DNA of 44,152 nt. Origin: an uncultured Chromatiaceae bacterium. Lineage in GTDB: Bacteria; Pseudomonadota; Gammaproteobacteria; Enterobacterales; Alteromonadaceae. The stretch spans positions 1 through 44,152 of the forward strand of contig CAMLRA010000017.1 of the NCBI GenBank assembly GCA_946482325.1, in the 5' to 3' direction. The notes below the pieces were generated by a model. The model worked only from the letters and a program-made list of their open reading frames with translations, did not search any database and was not told the origin of the DNA. This document shows, piece by piece, positions 34,880 through 43,194 of the stretch; the stretch's first letter is position 1; the number at the start of each line of letters is the position of its first letter. Both the position numbers and the translations under genes were made by a program.

Positions 34880-35308
34880 TTAGTGTGTCGTCGTGCCGCT
34901 CGAGCTGTGATTAATCAGCTGTGTCTGATATTTGTTAGCCAGATATTGATAATCGGCTAGTTCTGCACAATCAGCGGGTAAGAAGCTTACCACGGCACTA
35001 CAGGTCGAACAGGTCAGCGCATCCCGCATCAGATTGTCATAACGGTGGACTTGTTTTTGACTGATGAGCAGCAGGCGCTGGCAATCAATCTGACATTGCT
35101 CCAGAACTTGTTTGCTCAGATGCAGTTGTGGTGCCAGCACCAGGATCCAACCTTGTTGTTGTTCACCGGTTGTAGTCAGAGTAGCCAGTGTCTGACACAC
35201 CGCAGCAAAATGAGCCTCACTGACTTCACGAAAATAGCTCGTTTGCGCTGATTTCAGCTGTGGTTGCAAAGGACGAACGGCTGATGATGTCAAAGCAAAT
35301 TGGCGCAT
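34880..35308 (-). CDS. sulA: SOS cell division inhibitor SulA-like
   Basis: A 142-residue protein with the SulA fold (E. coli 169). In E. coli SulA binds FtsZ and blocks septation after DNA damage until degraded by Lon. GWILVLAPQLHLSKQVLEQC, CQRLLLISQKQVHRYDNLM and DALTCSTCSAVVSFLP follow the family order of a RecA-like half domain. The ATG at 35308 is chosen because conserved sequence begins there and GAGG precedes it. The strongest support is regulatory: a LexA-type box overlaps the proposed -10 region and a perfect one lies just upstream of the -35. Similarity alone is moderate. Confidence 0.8.
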   Translation of the reverse strand: MRQFALTSSAVRPLQPQLKSAQTSYFREVSEAHFAAVCQTLATLTTTGEQQQGWILVLAPQLHLSKQVLEQCQIDCQRLLLISQKQVHRYDNLMRDALTCSTCSAVVSFLPADCAELADYQYLANKYQTQLINHSSSGTTTH

Positions 35309-35337
35309 ATAAACCTCGGATACTGGTGATGCATACA

Positions 35338-35353
35338 GTGTATGTTCATACAG
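35338..35353 (-). promoter_or_regulatory. LexA-type operator over the sulA -10 region
   Basis: On the minus strand CTGT-ATGAACAT-ACAC, within TACTGTATGAACATACACTG, one base from CTGT-N8-ACAG. It overlaps the proposed -10 element (35350-35355), as the SOS box does in E. coli sulA. A further one-mismatch box, CTGG-N8-ACAG on the plus strand, occupies 35323-35338. Confidence 0.7.
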
Positions 35354-35378
35354 TAACCAGAGTTCGGGCAAAAAGCAA
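35350..35378 (-). promoter_or_regulatory. promoter of sulA
   Basis: On the minus strand TTGCTT (35378-35373), 17-nt spacer, TACTGT (35355-35350). Flanked and overlapped by LexA boxes. Confidence 0.6.
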
Positions 35379-35385
35379 GCGAGCA

Positions 35386-35401
35386 CTGTGTGAATATACA
35401 G
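35386..35401. promoter_or_regulatory. perfect LexA box upstream of sulA
   Basis: CTGT-GTGAATAT-ACAG fits the CTGT-N8-ACAG consensus exactly, with flanking A on the left and T on the right (ACTGT...ACAGT). Located 8 nt beyond the sulA -35 element, 108 nt before the DUF3581 gene. Confidence 0.8.
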
Positions 35402-35508
35402 TATTTTTTTATATGCCGGCCAGATCACAGAGAACGCACTGGTTATACCATCCAGTCCGGCGTATTCAGTTAAACTGCCGAGCTTAATGCTGTGTTTATG
35501 GGTTCCAG

Positions 35509-36219
35509 ATGTTTCTTGATGCTTTTGTCAGCCGCCAGGGCGAACAATTCGTTTTTAGCGCCGAGCAGGCTAGTCAGTTTGCGAAAAACGTGGCCGAAGA
35601 TTTTAATCCTATCCACGATGCTGACAGTAAAAGGTTCTGCGTACCGGGCGATTTGCTGTTTGCCTATTTGCTGAGCCGTTACGGGTTGTCGGCTGAACTC
35701 AGCTGCCGTTTTGAAGGCATGGTGGGCGCCGATGTGTTGTTGCACTGCGTGGAGCAGGGGGACGAAGTGCAAATTCAGGACCAAAACGGGAAGGTTTATC
35801 TATCACTGACTCAATCTGGCGAACGGCAACAACAATGCCAGTTTATTGAGCAGCTGGTACGGGATTATGTGCGTTTTTCCGGTCAGAACTTTCCACATAT
35901 TTTACAGCCGTTGATGCAGCAGCATGATGTGATGATTAACCCGCAGCGACCGCTGGTGATTTACCAGAGTATGGCGCTGCATTTCCGCCGTTTCAGTCAG
36001 CAATGCCCAAGCCTGCGTTTAGTCGAGTCGACCTTAACGCAAGAGGGCAAACGTGCTCAGGTGGTATTACGCTTTGAACTCTGTGAAGGCGATGACGTGA
36101 TTGGTGTTGGTGAAAAACGCCTGGTGCTGGGCAGTCTGGTGCCCTATGACGCAGAGCAGATGCAACAGATGGTCGATTTCTACAATCAGCGCAAGCAGAC
36201 CTTAGGCCAGGCAGCCTGA
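35509..36219 (+). CDS. DUF3581 family protein
   Basis: A 236-residue protein of the DUF3581 family, found mainly in Alteromonadales, Vibrionales and relatives. The start MFLDAFVSRQGEQFVFSAEQ and FAKNVAEDFNPIHDADSKRFCVPGD-type segment (VAEDFNPIHDADSKRF) resemble a hot-dog/MaoC dehydratase motif, so an acyl-binding function is conceivable. No function is established. ATG at 35509 lacks a clear ribosome-binding site. It diverges from sulA; the perfect LexA box lies between them. A clean terminator follows. Confidence 0.82.
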   Translation: MFLDAFVSRQGEQFVFSAEQASQFAKNVAEDFNPIHDADSKRFCVPGDLLFAYLLSRYGLSAELSCRFEGMVGADVLLHCVEQGDEVQIQDQNGKVYLSLTQSGERQQQCQFIEQLVRDYVRFSGQNFPHILQPLMQQHDVMINPQRPLVIYQSMALHFRRFSQQCPSLRLVESTLTQEGKRAQVVLRFELCEGDDVIGVGEKRLVLGSLVPYDAEQMQQMVDFYNQRKQTLGQAA

Positions 36220-36248
36220 ACTGCGGCCAGCTAAGCGGTACACGAATT

Positions 36249-36272
36249 AAAACGCCCTAACGGGCGTTTTTT
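36249..36272. terminator. intrinsic terminator after the DUF3581 gene
   Basis: AAAACGCCC-TAAC-GGGCGTTTT with T-run to 36272; the A-tract on the left arm makes it nearly symmetrical. Confidence 0.9.
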
Positions 36273-36354
36273 GCTCCAGCGCCACCATCGTAGGCCGGAA
36301 TGTAGACAGGCGCTTCTATGCCTGTATGTTCGCGCCTTTTTGGCCGCACTGGCG

Positions 36355-36383
36355 TTGAAAAATCAATATGCTATCTGTTATCT
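36355..36383 (+). promoter_or_regulatory. putative promoter of yciI-galE
   Basis: TTGAAA (36355-36360), a 17-nt spacer and TTATCT (36378-36383), about 43 nt before the yciI start and downstream of the DUF3581 terminator. Confidence 0.5.
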
Positions 36384-36425
36384 TCGCAGACGATTCCCGC
36401 CTTCTCTGCAGCAAGTGAGCCTGAC

Positions 36426-36725
36426 ATGTATTACATGATTTATTCTGAAGATATTGCCAACAGCCTGTCATTACGTCTGCAGCACCGGCCCGCCCATTTG
36501 GCCCGTTTACAGGTACTGAGCGATGCCGGCCGACTGTTAATCGCAGGCCCAACGCCTGCAATCGACAGTAACGATCCGGGCGATGCCGGCTTCAGCGGCT
36601 CTCTGGTCGTCGCAGAATTTCCGTCATTGACCGAAGCTCAGCAATGGGCAGCGCAAGACCCTTTTATCCTCAATGGTATCTATGCCCGCAGTACCGTGAA
36701 ACCGTTTAAAAAAGTACTACCATAA
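36426..36725 (+). CDS. yciI: YciI family protein
   Basis: A 99-residue ferredoxin-like-fold protein nearly identical in pattern to E. coli Yci[41 protein letters not shown] and the end [11 protein letters not shown]. The conserved His of RPAHLARL and the Asp in SNDPG form the putative active site; a hydrolase or dehydrochlorinase-like activity has been suggested for the family, but the physiological substrate is unknown. The ATG at 36426 is the family start; the frame is open upstream with unrelated sequence. galE follows 9 nt downstream. Confidence 0.94.
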   Translation: MYYMIYSEDIANSLSLRLQHRPAHLARLQVLSDAGRLLIAGPTPAIDSNDPGDAGFSGSLVVAEFPSLTEAQQWAAQDPFILNGIYARSTVKPFKKVLP

Positions 36726-36734
36726 GGATGTGAT

Positions 36735-37754
36735 ATGTCTTTGATTTTATTAACTGGTGGCGCCGGTTATATCGGTAGTCATACCGCAATCGTGCTGCAA
36801 CAGGCCGGTTTTGATGTTATAGCACTGGATAATTTGTGTAACTCGTCGGCAGAATCATTGCGCCGCGTCGCCCAAATCACCGGTAAAGCTGTACCACTGA
36901 TTGAAGCCGATATCCGTGATGAAGCGGCTTTACGCCAGGTATTTGCCGAGTATCCGATTGACGCCGTGGTGCATTTTGCCGGGTTAAAAGCGGTCGGTGA
37001 ATCCACCCAATTACCGCTGAAATATTACGATTATAATGTGGCCGGCACTGTGACTTTATGCCGCGTGATGGCTGATGCCGGTGTGAAGCAGCTGGTATTC
37101 AGCTCATCGGCGACCGTCTACGGCGCAGCGGCCGAAGTGCCAATCACTGAAACCTCAGCACGTTCCGCCACTAATCCCTATGGCCAAAGCAAGCTGATGA
37201 TTGAATATATTCTGCAGGACCTGGCTGCAGCTGATGCGGAGTGGCGCATCACTTTGCTGCGCTATTTTAATCCGGTCGGTGCGCATCCAAGTGGCCTGAT
37301 TGGTGAAGATCCAAATGGTATTCCTAATAATCTGATGCCGTTTATATCTCAGGTTGCGGTGGGTAAACGTGCACAGTTGTCGGTGTTTGGCAGTGATTAT
37401 CCGACTGTGGATGGGACCGGCGTGCGGGATTACATCCATGTCATGGATTTGGCGCGGGGCCATTTGCAGGCACTGAAGTACCTGCAACAGCATAAAGGCA
37501 TCGAAGCGGTAAATTTAGGTACAGGTCAGGGCTATAGTGTGTTACAAATGGTAGAGGCGTTTGCTCGCGAAAATAATGTGGCAGTGCCTTATCAGCTGGT
37601 CGACCGTCGGCCGGGTGACGTGGCTGTCTGCTACGCTGAACCGGAAAAAGCCGCCCGGTTACTGGACTGGCGTGCGGAACATTCGTTGGCAGATATGGTA
37701 CGGGACGCGTGGCGCTGGCAACAACAGAATCCGGATGGTTATCACCAGCGCTGA
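36735..37754 (+). CDS. galE: UDP-glucose 4-epimerase
   Basis: A 339-residue extended short-chain dehydrogenase that interconverts UDP-glucose and UDP-galactose with bound NAD. GGAGYIGSH (8-16) is the NAD motif; the catalytic residues are Ser124, Tyr149 and Lys153 (NPYGQSKLMIE), the same numbering as E. coli GalE (338 residues). ATG follows AAGGATGTGAT. It is in operon with yciI; no other galactose genes adjoin, so it probably feeds surface polysaccharide synthesis. The TPR-cyclase gene begins 17 nt downstream. Confidence 0.97.
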   Translation: MSLILLTGGAGYIGSHTAIVLQQAGFDVIALDNLCNSSAESLRRVAQITGKAVPLIEADIRDEAALRQVFAEYPIDAVVHFAGLKAVGESTQLPLKYYDYNVAGTVTLCRVMADAGVKQLVFSSSATVYGAAAEVPITETSARSATNPYGQSKLMIEYILQDLAAADAEWRITLLRYFNPVGAHPSGLIGEDPNGIPNNLMPFISQVAVGKRAQLSVFGSDYPTVDGTGVRDYIHVMDLARGHLQALKYLQQHKGIEAVNLGTGQGYSVLQMVEAFARENNVAVPYQLVDRRPGDVAVCYAEPEKAARLLDWRAEHSLADMVRDAWRWQQQNPDGYHQR

Positions 37755-37771
37755 GCTGGTACGGAGGTTTG

Positions 37772-39655
37772 ATGCGACAAATAGCGCGGGCTTTGCTTGG
37801 TGTTATGTTGTGTCTTGGTTGTGGCGAAGTTGCTGTGGCGGCGAATTCCGCGACATTTGATGAACTGGTGCGCCAGCTTGAACACGGCGAACTGGTTTTT
37901 TATGACGCCAAAGCCGCCAACGCTTTCCTCAGCCAGCTCAAGCAACAATTACCGCCAAATGATGAACCACGCCTGCGTCGTTATCAACGTGAAGCCTGTG
38001 CTATCGAGTTTGCTGAAGACCCCAAAGCCGGTATTGCTTACGCAGAACGTTTTATCTCTGACCCGGCCTACGCCGCTGATCACCTGACACTGAGTTATTT
38101 TTATTTATGCCGGGCCTCTTTTTTCGGTATCACCGGCGACGCGGCAAGGCAGGAAACTGATCTTTCGCAGGCTCTGGCCTTGGCCAACAGTAGCGAAGAT
38201 GCGCTGGCCCAGGCCAATGTTTTATCTTATCAGGCAGATCTGCATTCCACCCGGGGCGAGCACGCCGAGGCGTTAATCCGGTTGTTTAAGGCCTTTGAGT
38301 TGTTTCAGAAAACCGGTAACCGTCAAGGCGTCGGTTTGTCGCTGGAAAATATCGCTTCTGCTTTTCGCCGCATGGCTGAATATGACAAAGCGCTGGAGTA
38401 TCTGGAAACTAGCGAGCGGGAATATATTGCCCCAAACGACAGTTATCGGCAGGCTTTTGTTCTGACTCAAAAAGCTTTTATTTTTGCCGAAATGGGCAAA
38501 ACACCACAGGCCAGAACGGTCCTGCAGCAAGTGCAGAAGATTTATCAGGACATCAATGATGATCGTTACGCGGTCGCTGCAGCCATTGAGCTGCTGTGGG
38601 TCAGTAACCTGGAACAAAAATTTACCCAATCGCTGGAACTGATCGCGGCGATTGAACAACAGATCCGGCGCATTCAAAGCAAAGATCCTGACTTTCTGCC
38701 ATACAACAACACCTTGTATCAGCTGTATCAGGCAGAAGCTCTGGCAGAAACAGGTCAGTTGGCTCAGGCTGCACTGAAATTTACTGCGGCTGACGCTTTG
38801 CTGGCGCAGCAAAATAACCCCCGTTATCTGCTGATGTTGCGTCAGGCCTGGTCGCGGGCTGAGGCAAAAGCCGGGCGTTATGAACAGGCCTATCAGTTGC
38901 TGACGGAAGCTGGGGCACTGCAGGAGCAATTAAATTCCCAGGCCAAACTGCAGCGCGAGGCTTTATTGAAATTCCAGTTTGACAGCGAACTGCAGTCACA
39001 GAAGAACTCGCAGCTTCAGGCCGAAAATCGTTTAACCGGCCAGCAGCTGGCAGTGTTGGAAGCCGCACAGCGCTGGCAATATATCGCGATTGGTTTATTT
39101 GTGGTGTTGGCGCTCATCGCGCTGTTTTATGCTATTTCGCAAATTCAGCGCAACAGGCGACTACACCAATTAGCCATGACCGACGAGCTGACACAAGTGG
39201 GTAATCGCCGCGCCATTTTGGCTCAGTGCAACCGGGTGATGGAGCAGGCCAGCCACAGCCAGCAGGCTTGGAGTTTACTGATTGCAGATATTGACCACTT
39301 TAAACAATGCAATGATTTATATGGTCATGATGCTGGCGACGACGTGTTACGTAGCGTGGCGCAGACGATGCAAAACAGCTTACGGGCACAGGATCGGATT
39401 GGCCGCAGTGGCGGCGAAGAATTCTTGCTGGTGCTACCCGATACCACAGAGCTGCAGGCGATGGTGATCGCCGAGCAGTTGCGTCAGGCGGTGGCATCGT
39501 TGCGTTTTAGCAGTTATCCAGAACTGCATATTAGTATCAGCATAGGCCTGACCCAGGCCGGCCGGCATGAGCTGGTGCGTGAAGTCATCACCCGCGCCGA
39601 CAGTGCTTTGTATCAGGCGAAAAATCGCGGTCGTAATCAGGTGGTCAGCTGCTGA
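37772..39655 (+). CDS. periplasmic-TPR sensor diguanylate cyclase
   Basis: A 627-residue membrane protein: signal peptide (1-24, ending AVAA), a TPR-like helical periplasmic region (about 30-400), a coiled coil (about 385-430), one transmembrane helix (436-456) and a cytoplasmic GGDEF domain (about 465-627). The cyclase site is GGEEF (547-551) and an RxxD inhibitory site sits five residues before it (Arg538-Asp541), so it should make c-di-GMP with product inhibition. GGAGG lies 5 nt before the ATG at 37772; longer frames overlap galE. The periplasmic TPR may sense a protein or peptide ligand. Confidence 0.92.
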   Translation: MRQIARALLGVMLCLGCGEVAVAANSATFDELVRQLEHGELVFYDAKAANAFLSQLKQQLPPNDEPRLRRYQREACAIEFAEDPKAGIAYAERFISDPAYAADHLTLSYFYLCRASFFGITGDAARQETDLSQALALANSSEDALAQANVLSYQADLHSTRGEHAEALIRLFKAFELFQKTGNRQGVGLSLENIASAFRRMAEYDKALEYLETSEREYIAPNDSYRQAFVLTQKAFIFAEMGKTPQARTVLQQVQKIYQDINDDRYAVAAAIELLWVSNLEQKFTQSLELIAAIEQQIRRIQSKDPDFLPYNNTLYQLYQAEALAETGQLAQAALKFTAADALLAQQNNPRYLLMLRQAWSRAEAKAGRYEQAYQLLTEAGALQEQLNSQAKLQREALLKFQFDSELQSQKNSQLQAENRLTGQQLAVLEAAQRWQYIAIGLFVVLALIALFYAISQIQRNRRLHQLAMTDELTQVGNRRAILAQCNRVMEQASHSQQAWSLLIADIDHFKQCNDLYGHDAGDDVLRSVAQTMQNSLRAQDRIGRSGGEEFLLVLPDTTELQAMVIAEQLRQAVASLRFSSYPELHISISIGLTQAGRHELVREVITRADSALYQAKNRGRNQVVSC

Positions 39656-39675
39656 CACCAAGCAAGGATGTTGTT

Positions 39676-42600
39676 GTGTTTATATCGAACCCCACGCCGT
39701 TGACCCCGGGCTTTATGGTGGTCCATGCCAATTTGCCGGAGCAGTTGCGTGCTTTATGTACCGCCTGGATGGCGGCGTATCCGCTGGATGTGTTTGAATC
39801 TGAAACCATTCTGGTACAAAGCAACGGTATCGCGCAGTGGCTGAAACTGGCGTTGGCGGCTGAACCCAAAGCTGACGGCAGCGGCGGCTTAGGTATTGCC
39901 GCCGGTTTATCATTGACGATGCCGCACCGTTTTGTCTGGCAGCTGTACCGCTGGTTGTTACCCGATCTGAATATTCCTCAGCACTGCGCTTTTGACAAAG
40001 ACCAGCTGCACTGGCGCCTGCTGCGCTTATTGCCTGAGTTGGTGCAACAACCCGAGTTTGCCACGCTGGCTTCCTACCTGGCAGATGACGCGCAGCAACG
40101 CAAAACCGACCAGCTGGCACTGAAACTGGCGGATTTATTTGACCAGTATCAGGTGTACCGGGCCGACTGGTTGCTGTTATGGCAACAGCAGCTGGATGTG
40201 CTGACCGACCCGCTGGGTCAGCAACGACCGCTACCGGCAGAATATCTTTGGCAGAGTGCATTGTGGCGCGCCATTCTGGCCGATTTGCAACCAGAGGAGC
40301 GGCAGTTTAGTCGCGCCTCGTTACATCAGACCTTTTTGCAGCGCGCGGCTACGTATTCGCCAGCGAAGCGGCCTGCGCCGCTGCCGCGCCGCGTGATGTT
40401 ATTCGGGATCAGTAGTCTGTCGCAGCAAAGCCTCGAAGCGCTGGCAGCGATAGCGCCTTATACGCAGATTTTGTTGGCGGTGCATAACCCCAGCCAGCAT
40501 TATTGGGCGGACATTATCGCTGACAAAGATTTGTATCCGTCGTCACAGGGCGGCCGGACGCGCCAGCAGGTCAAATCCGGCGTGGCCGGCCATCCGTTGC
40601 TGGCGGCCTGGGGTAAACAGGGGCGGGACTATATCCGGTTGCTTGACCAGTTTGACCAGACAGAGCAGTTCCGTCAGCTGTTTCGCGGTGAACGTATTGA
40701 TCTGTTCAGTGACTACGATACTTCGCATTTACTTGGACAATTGCAGCAGGACATCCTCGAGCTGCGTGATGTACCGGACAGTCGCCGGCACTGGCCCGCG
40801 CTGGAGGCATCGGCCGCCCGCTCGTTATGTTTTGCCCGTTGTCACAGTGTCGTGCGCGAACTTGAAGTGCTGCATGATGACCTGCTGGCGCAGCTGCAGG
40901 CCGACCCGACACTGAACTTCAGTGATTTTATGGTGATGGTGCCGGATATTAACGAATATGCCGCCGCTATTCATGCGGTGTTTGGCCGCTACCGCCGTGA
41001 TGATGACCGCTATTTGCCTTTTACCATTGCCGATCAGGCCGCGACTGTGCAGCAACCGTTGCTGCAGGCACTGCATTATCTGCTAAGTATCCGTCAGCAG
41101 CGCTTTTATGTCAGCGACATCATCGATTTATTGCAGGTGCCTGAACTGGCGGCCAAATTTGCTCTGGATGCGGCCGCAGTAGAAAAGCTGAGTCAGTGGT
41201 TGACGCAAGCTGGTGCGCATTGGGGGCTGCATAGTGAACAGCGGCAAAGCCTCGGCATTCGCTATGATTATCAGCAGTTTAGCCTGATGCATGCGTTAAA
41301 ACGCATGTTGTTGGGCTATGCCTGTGGCGACGCAACGGCAGTTTCGGATCTTGCTGCCGATACGGCAGCGCCGCTTGGCGCTGTGCAGGGGCTGGAGGCG
41401 GAATTTGCCGGCCAGCTGGCGTTGTTACTGCAACAGCTGGATGACTGGTGGCAGCTGAGTGCTGATGCCAAAACACCGGAGCAGTGGTATCAGACGTTGC
41501 TGCAGCTGCTGGAAGATTTTTTTGCCGCGGACACCGAGCAGGGCTTGCTGTTGCGTCGTCAGCTCACAGAAGAGCTGGCCAGCTGGTTGCAAGCCTGCCA
41601 AAACGGCCGGCTCGACACGCCGCTGGCGCTGCCGGTGGTTGCTAGTGCCTGGCTTGGCCAGTTTGAAAAAAACAGTCTGCAGCAACGCTTTTTATCCGGT
41701 GCGGTGAATTTTGCTTCGTTACTACCGATGCGGGCTATTCCGTTTCGACAGGTACATTTACTCGGCATGCAGGATGGCGCTTTCCCACGGGTGCAACGGC
41801 GGCAGGATTTTGACCTGATGGCGCTGCAGCATCGCCCTGGCGACCGCTCTCGCCGTGATGATGACCGTTACCTGTTGCTCGAAGCCTTGTTGTCGGCACG
41901 CGAACGGCTGCGGATCAGTTGGCTTGGCCGTAGTATTCACGATAACAGCGAACGCGAACCCAGTGTGTTAGTAGCGCAATTACGCGCCCATCTGGCCCGC
42001 GGTTGGCAGCTTGCCGATGGCCGTGATTTGCTGACGGCACTGACTGAAGATTTTCCGTTAAAGCCTTACAGCGCGCGTTACCGGCGTGCTGAACTGCGCA
42101 GCTGGCAGCGTGAGTGGCGCAGTTTTTATCAACCGGCAGCCGCGCCTGCGGACAGTGGTCCTCTCCCATTGCAAGTGCCGGAGCAGCCGCTGGATTTGAC
42201 GCAGCTGCATGACTTTTTGCGCGACCCGGTGCGCTGTTTTTTTCAGCAGCGGTTGAAAGTGACGTTTCGTGCTGCGGCTGAAGCGCAAAGTGACGATGAG
42301 GCTTTTGTGCTGGATGCCCTGGCGCACTGGCAGTTGCAGCAGCAAGTGTTCAGTAATCTGGCGCAGCAGCTGCGTGAACAACAGCTTCCTGCTGATCACG
42401 ACTGGACTGGCCTTATCCGCCAACAGCTGCACCAGGCCGATGCCGCCGGTTTATTACCGATTGGCGCAGCCGGTGTACTAGTCAGCGACGCGCTGGTGCA
42501 GCAACTGCCGGAGCAATTGCAGCGCTTTAGCAGGCAATTGGCAACAACCACAGCACTGACGCGGGACTTTCAGTTATTGCGTTATCGCTGTGGCCTGGCC

Positions 42601-43194
42601 TTGCCGTCGGAGCTCCCCGGCGACAGTCCGGCTGGAAGCTCTGTGATTGAATGTACTGTGCAGGATTGGCTCAAACAGTTGCGACAAGCGCCGGATGGCA
42701 GTCTGTGGCAACTGCATCTGCACAGCGAAGCCTTACAACGCGACGGCCAGTGGCGGCTTGGGCCATTGTTATTGCCCTGGCTGATGGCGCTGTTGTCGTC
42801 CGCCGCTGGCCAGCCGGTGCGTCAGCACTTAGTAGCGCCGGATGGTGATTTGGTACTGCCGCCACTACAACCAGAAGAAGCCGCAGCGCTGCTGCAGCGC
42901 CTGCTTGGGCGTTATTTGCAAGGCATGCAGCAGCCATTGCCTTTTGTATTAAAACTGGCTGGCGCCTGGTTACAAAGCAAAAAGGACGACAAACAACTGC
43001 AAAAACTACAACAGATGTACGATGGCACAGGCTTTACGGCCGGACTGGTACAGCACAACCCTTATTTGCGTCGCGCTTTTGCCGATTTTTCGCTGTTCTG
43101 GCACAGTGAATTATCAGCGGCACTGGCGGAGGATTTGTTACAACCGCTGCTGCAGGCTTTGGGACCTGCGCCGGCCTCAGCAGGGACCGACTGA
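39676..43194 (+). CDS. recC: exodeoxyribonuclease V subunit gamma (RecC)
   Basis: A 1172-residue subunit of the RecBCD helicase-nuclease, which processes double-strand ends and recognises Chi. ETILVQSNGIAQWLKLALA, MPHRFVWQLYRWLLPDLN, LADLFDQYQVYRADWLL and MLFGISSLSQQSLEAL align with E. coli RecC (1122 residues). The central part keeps MRAIPFRQVHLLGMQDGAFPR and the C-terminal FLRDPVRCFFQQRLKV nuclease-like domain. The start is GTG at 39676 with AGGA 8 nt upstream; no better in-frame start exists. Its stop overlaps the recB start (TGATG). The E. coli ptrA gene between recC and recB is missing. Confidence 0.95.
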   Translation: MFISNPTPLTPGFMVVHANLPEQLRALCTAWMAAYPLDVFESETILVQSNGIAQWLKLALAAEPKADGSGGLGIAAGLSLTMPHRFVWQLYRWLLPDLNIPQHCAFDKDQLHWRLLRLLPELVQQPEFATLASYLADDAQQRKTDQLALKLADLFDQYQVYRADWLLLWQQQLDVLTDPLGQQRPLPAEYLWQSALWRAILADLQPEERQFSRASLHQTFLQRAATYSPAKRPAPLPRRVMLFGISSLSQQSLEALAAIAPYTQILLAVHNPSQHYWADIIADKDLYPSSQGGRTRQQVKSGVAGHPLLAAWGKQGRDYIRLLDQFDQTEQFRQLFRGERIDLFSDYDTSHLLGQLQQDILELRDVPDSRRHWPALEASAARSLCFARCHSVVRELEVLHDDLLAQLQADPTLNFSDFMVMVPDINEYAAAIHAVFGRYRRDDDRYLPFTIADQAATVQQPLLQALHYLLSIRQQRFYVSDIIDLLQVPELAAKFALDAAAVEKLSQWLTQAGAHWGLHSEQRQSLGIRYDYQQFSLMHALKRMLLGYACGDATAVSDLAADTAAPLGAVQGLEAEFAGQLALLLQQLDDWWQLSADAKTPEQWYQTLLQLLEDFFAADTEQGLLLRRQLTEELASWLQACQNGRLDTPLALPVVASAWLGQFEKNSLQQRFLSGAVNFASLLPMRAIPFRQVHLLGMQDGAFPRVQRRQDFDLMALQHRPGDRSRRDDDRYLLLEALLSARERLRISWLGRSIHDNSEREPSVLVAQLRAHLARGWQLADGRDLLTALTEDFPLKPYSARYRRAELRSWQREWRSFYQPAAAPADSGPLPLQVPEQPLDLTQLHDFLRDPVRCFFQQRLKVTFRAAAEAQSDDEAFVLDALAHWQLQQQVFSNLAQQLREQQLPADHDWTGLIRQQLHQADAAGLLPIGAAGVLVSDALVQQLPEQLQRFSRQLATTTALTRDFQLLRYRCGLALPSELPGDSPAGSSVIECTVQDWLKQLRQAPDGSLWQLHLHSEALQRDGQWRLGPLLLPWLMALLSSAAGQPVRQHLVAPDGDLVLPPLQPEEAAALLQRLLGRYLQGMQQPLPFVLKLAGAWLQSKKDDKQLQKLQQMYDGTGFTAGLVQHNPYLRRAFADFSLFWHSELSAALAEDLLQPLLQALGPAPASAGTD

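Noticed and set aside
35260..35487. 75-codon plus-strand frame between sulA and the DUF3581 gene
   Set aside because: It lies across the sulA start and the LexA boxes and has no recognisable product.
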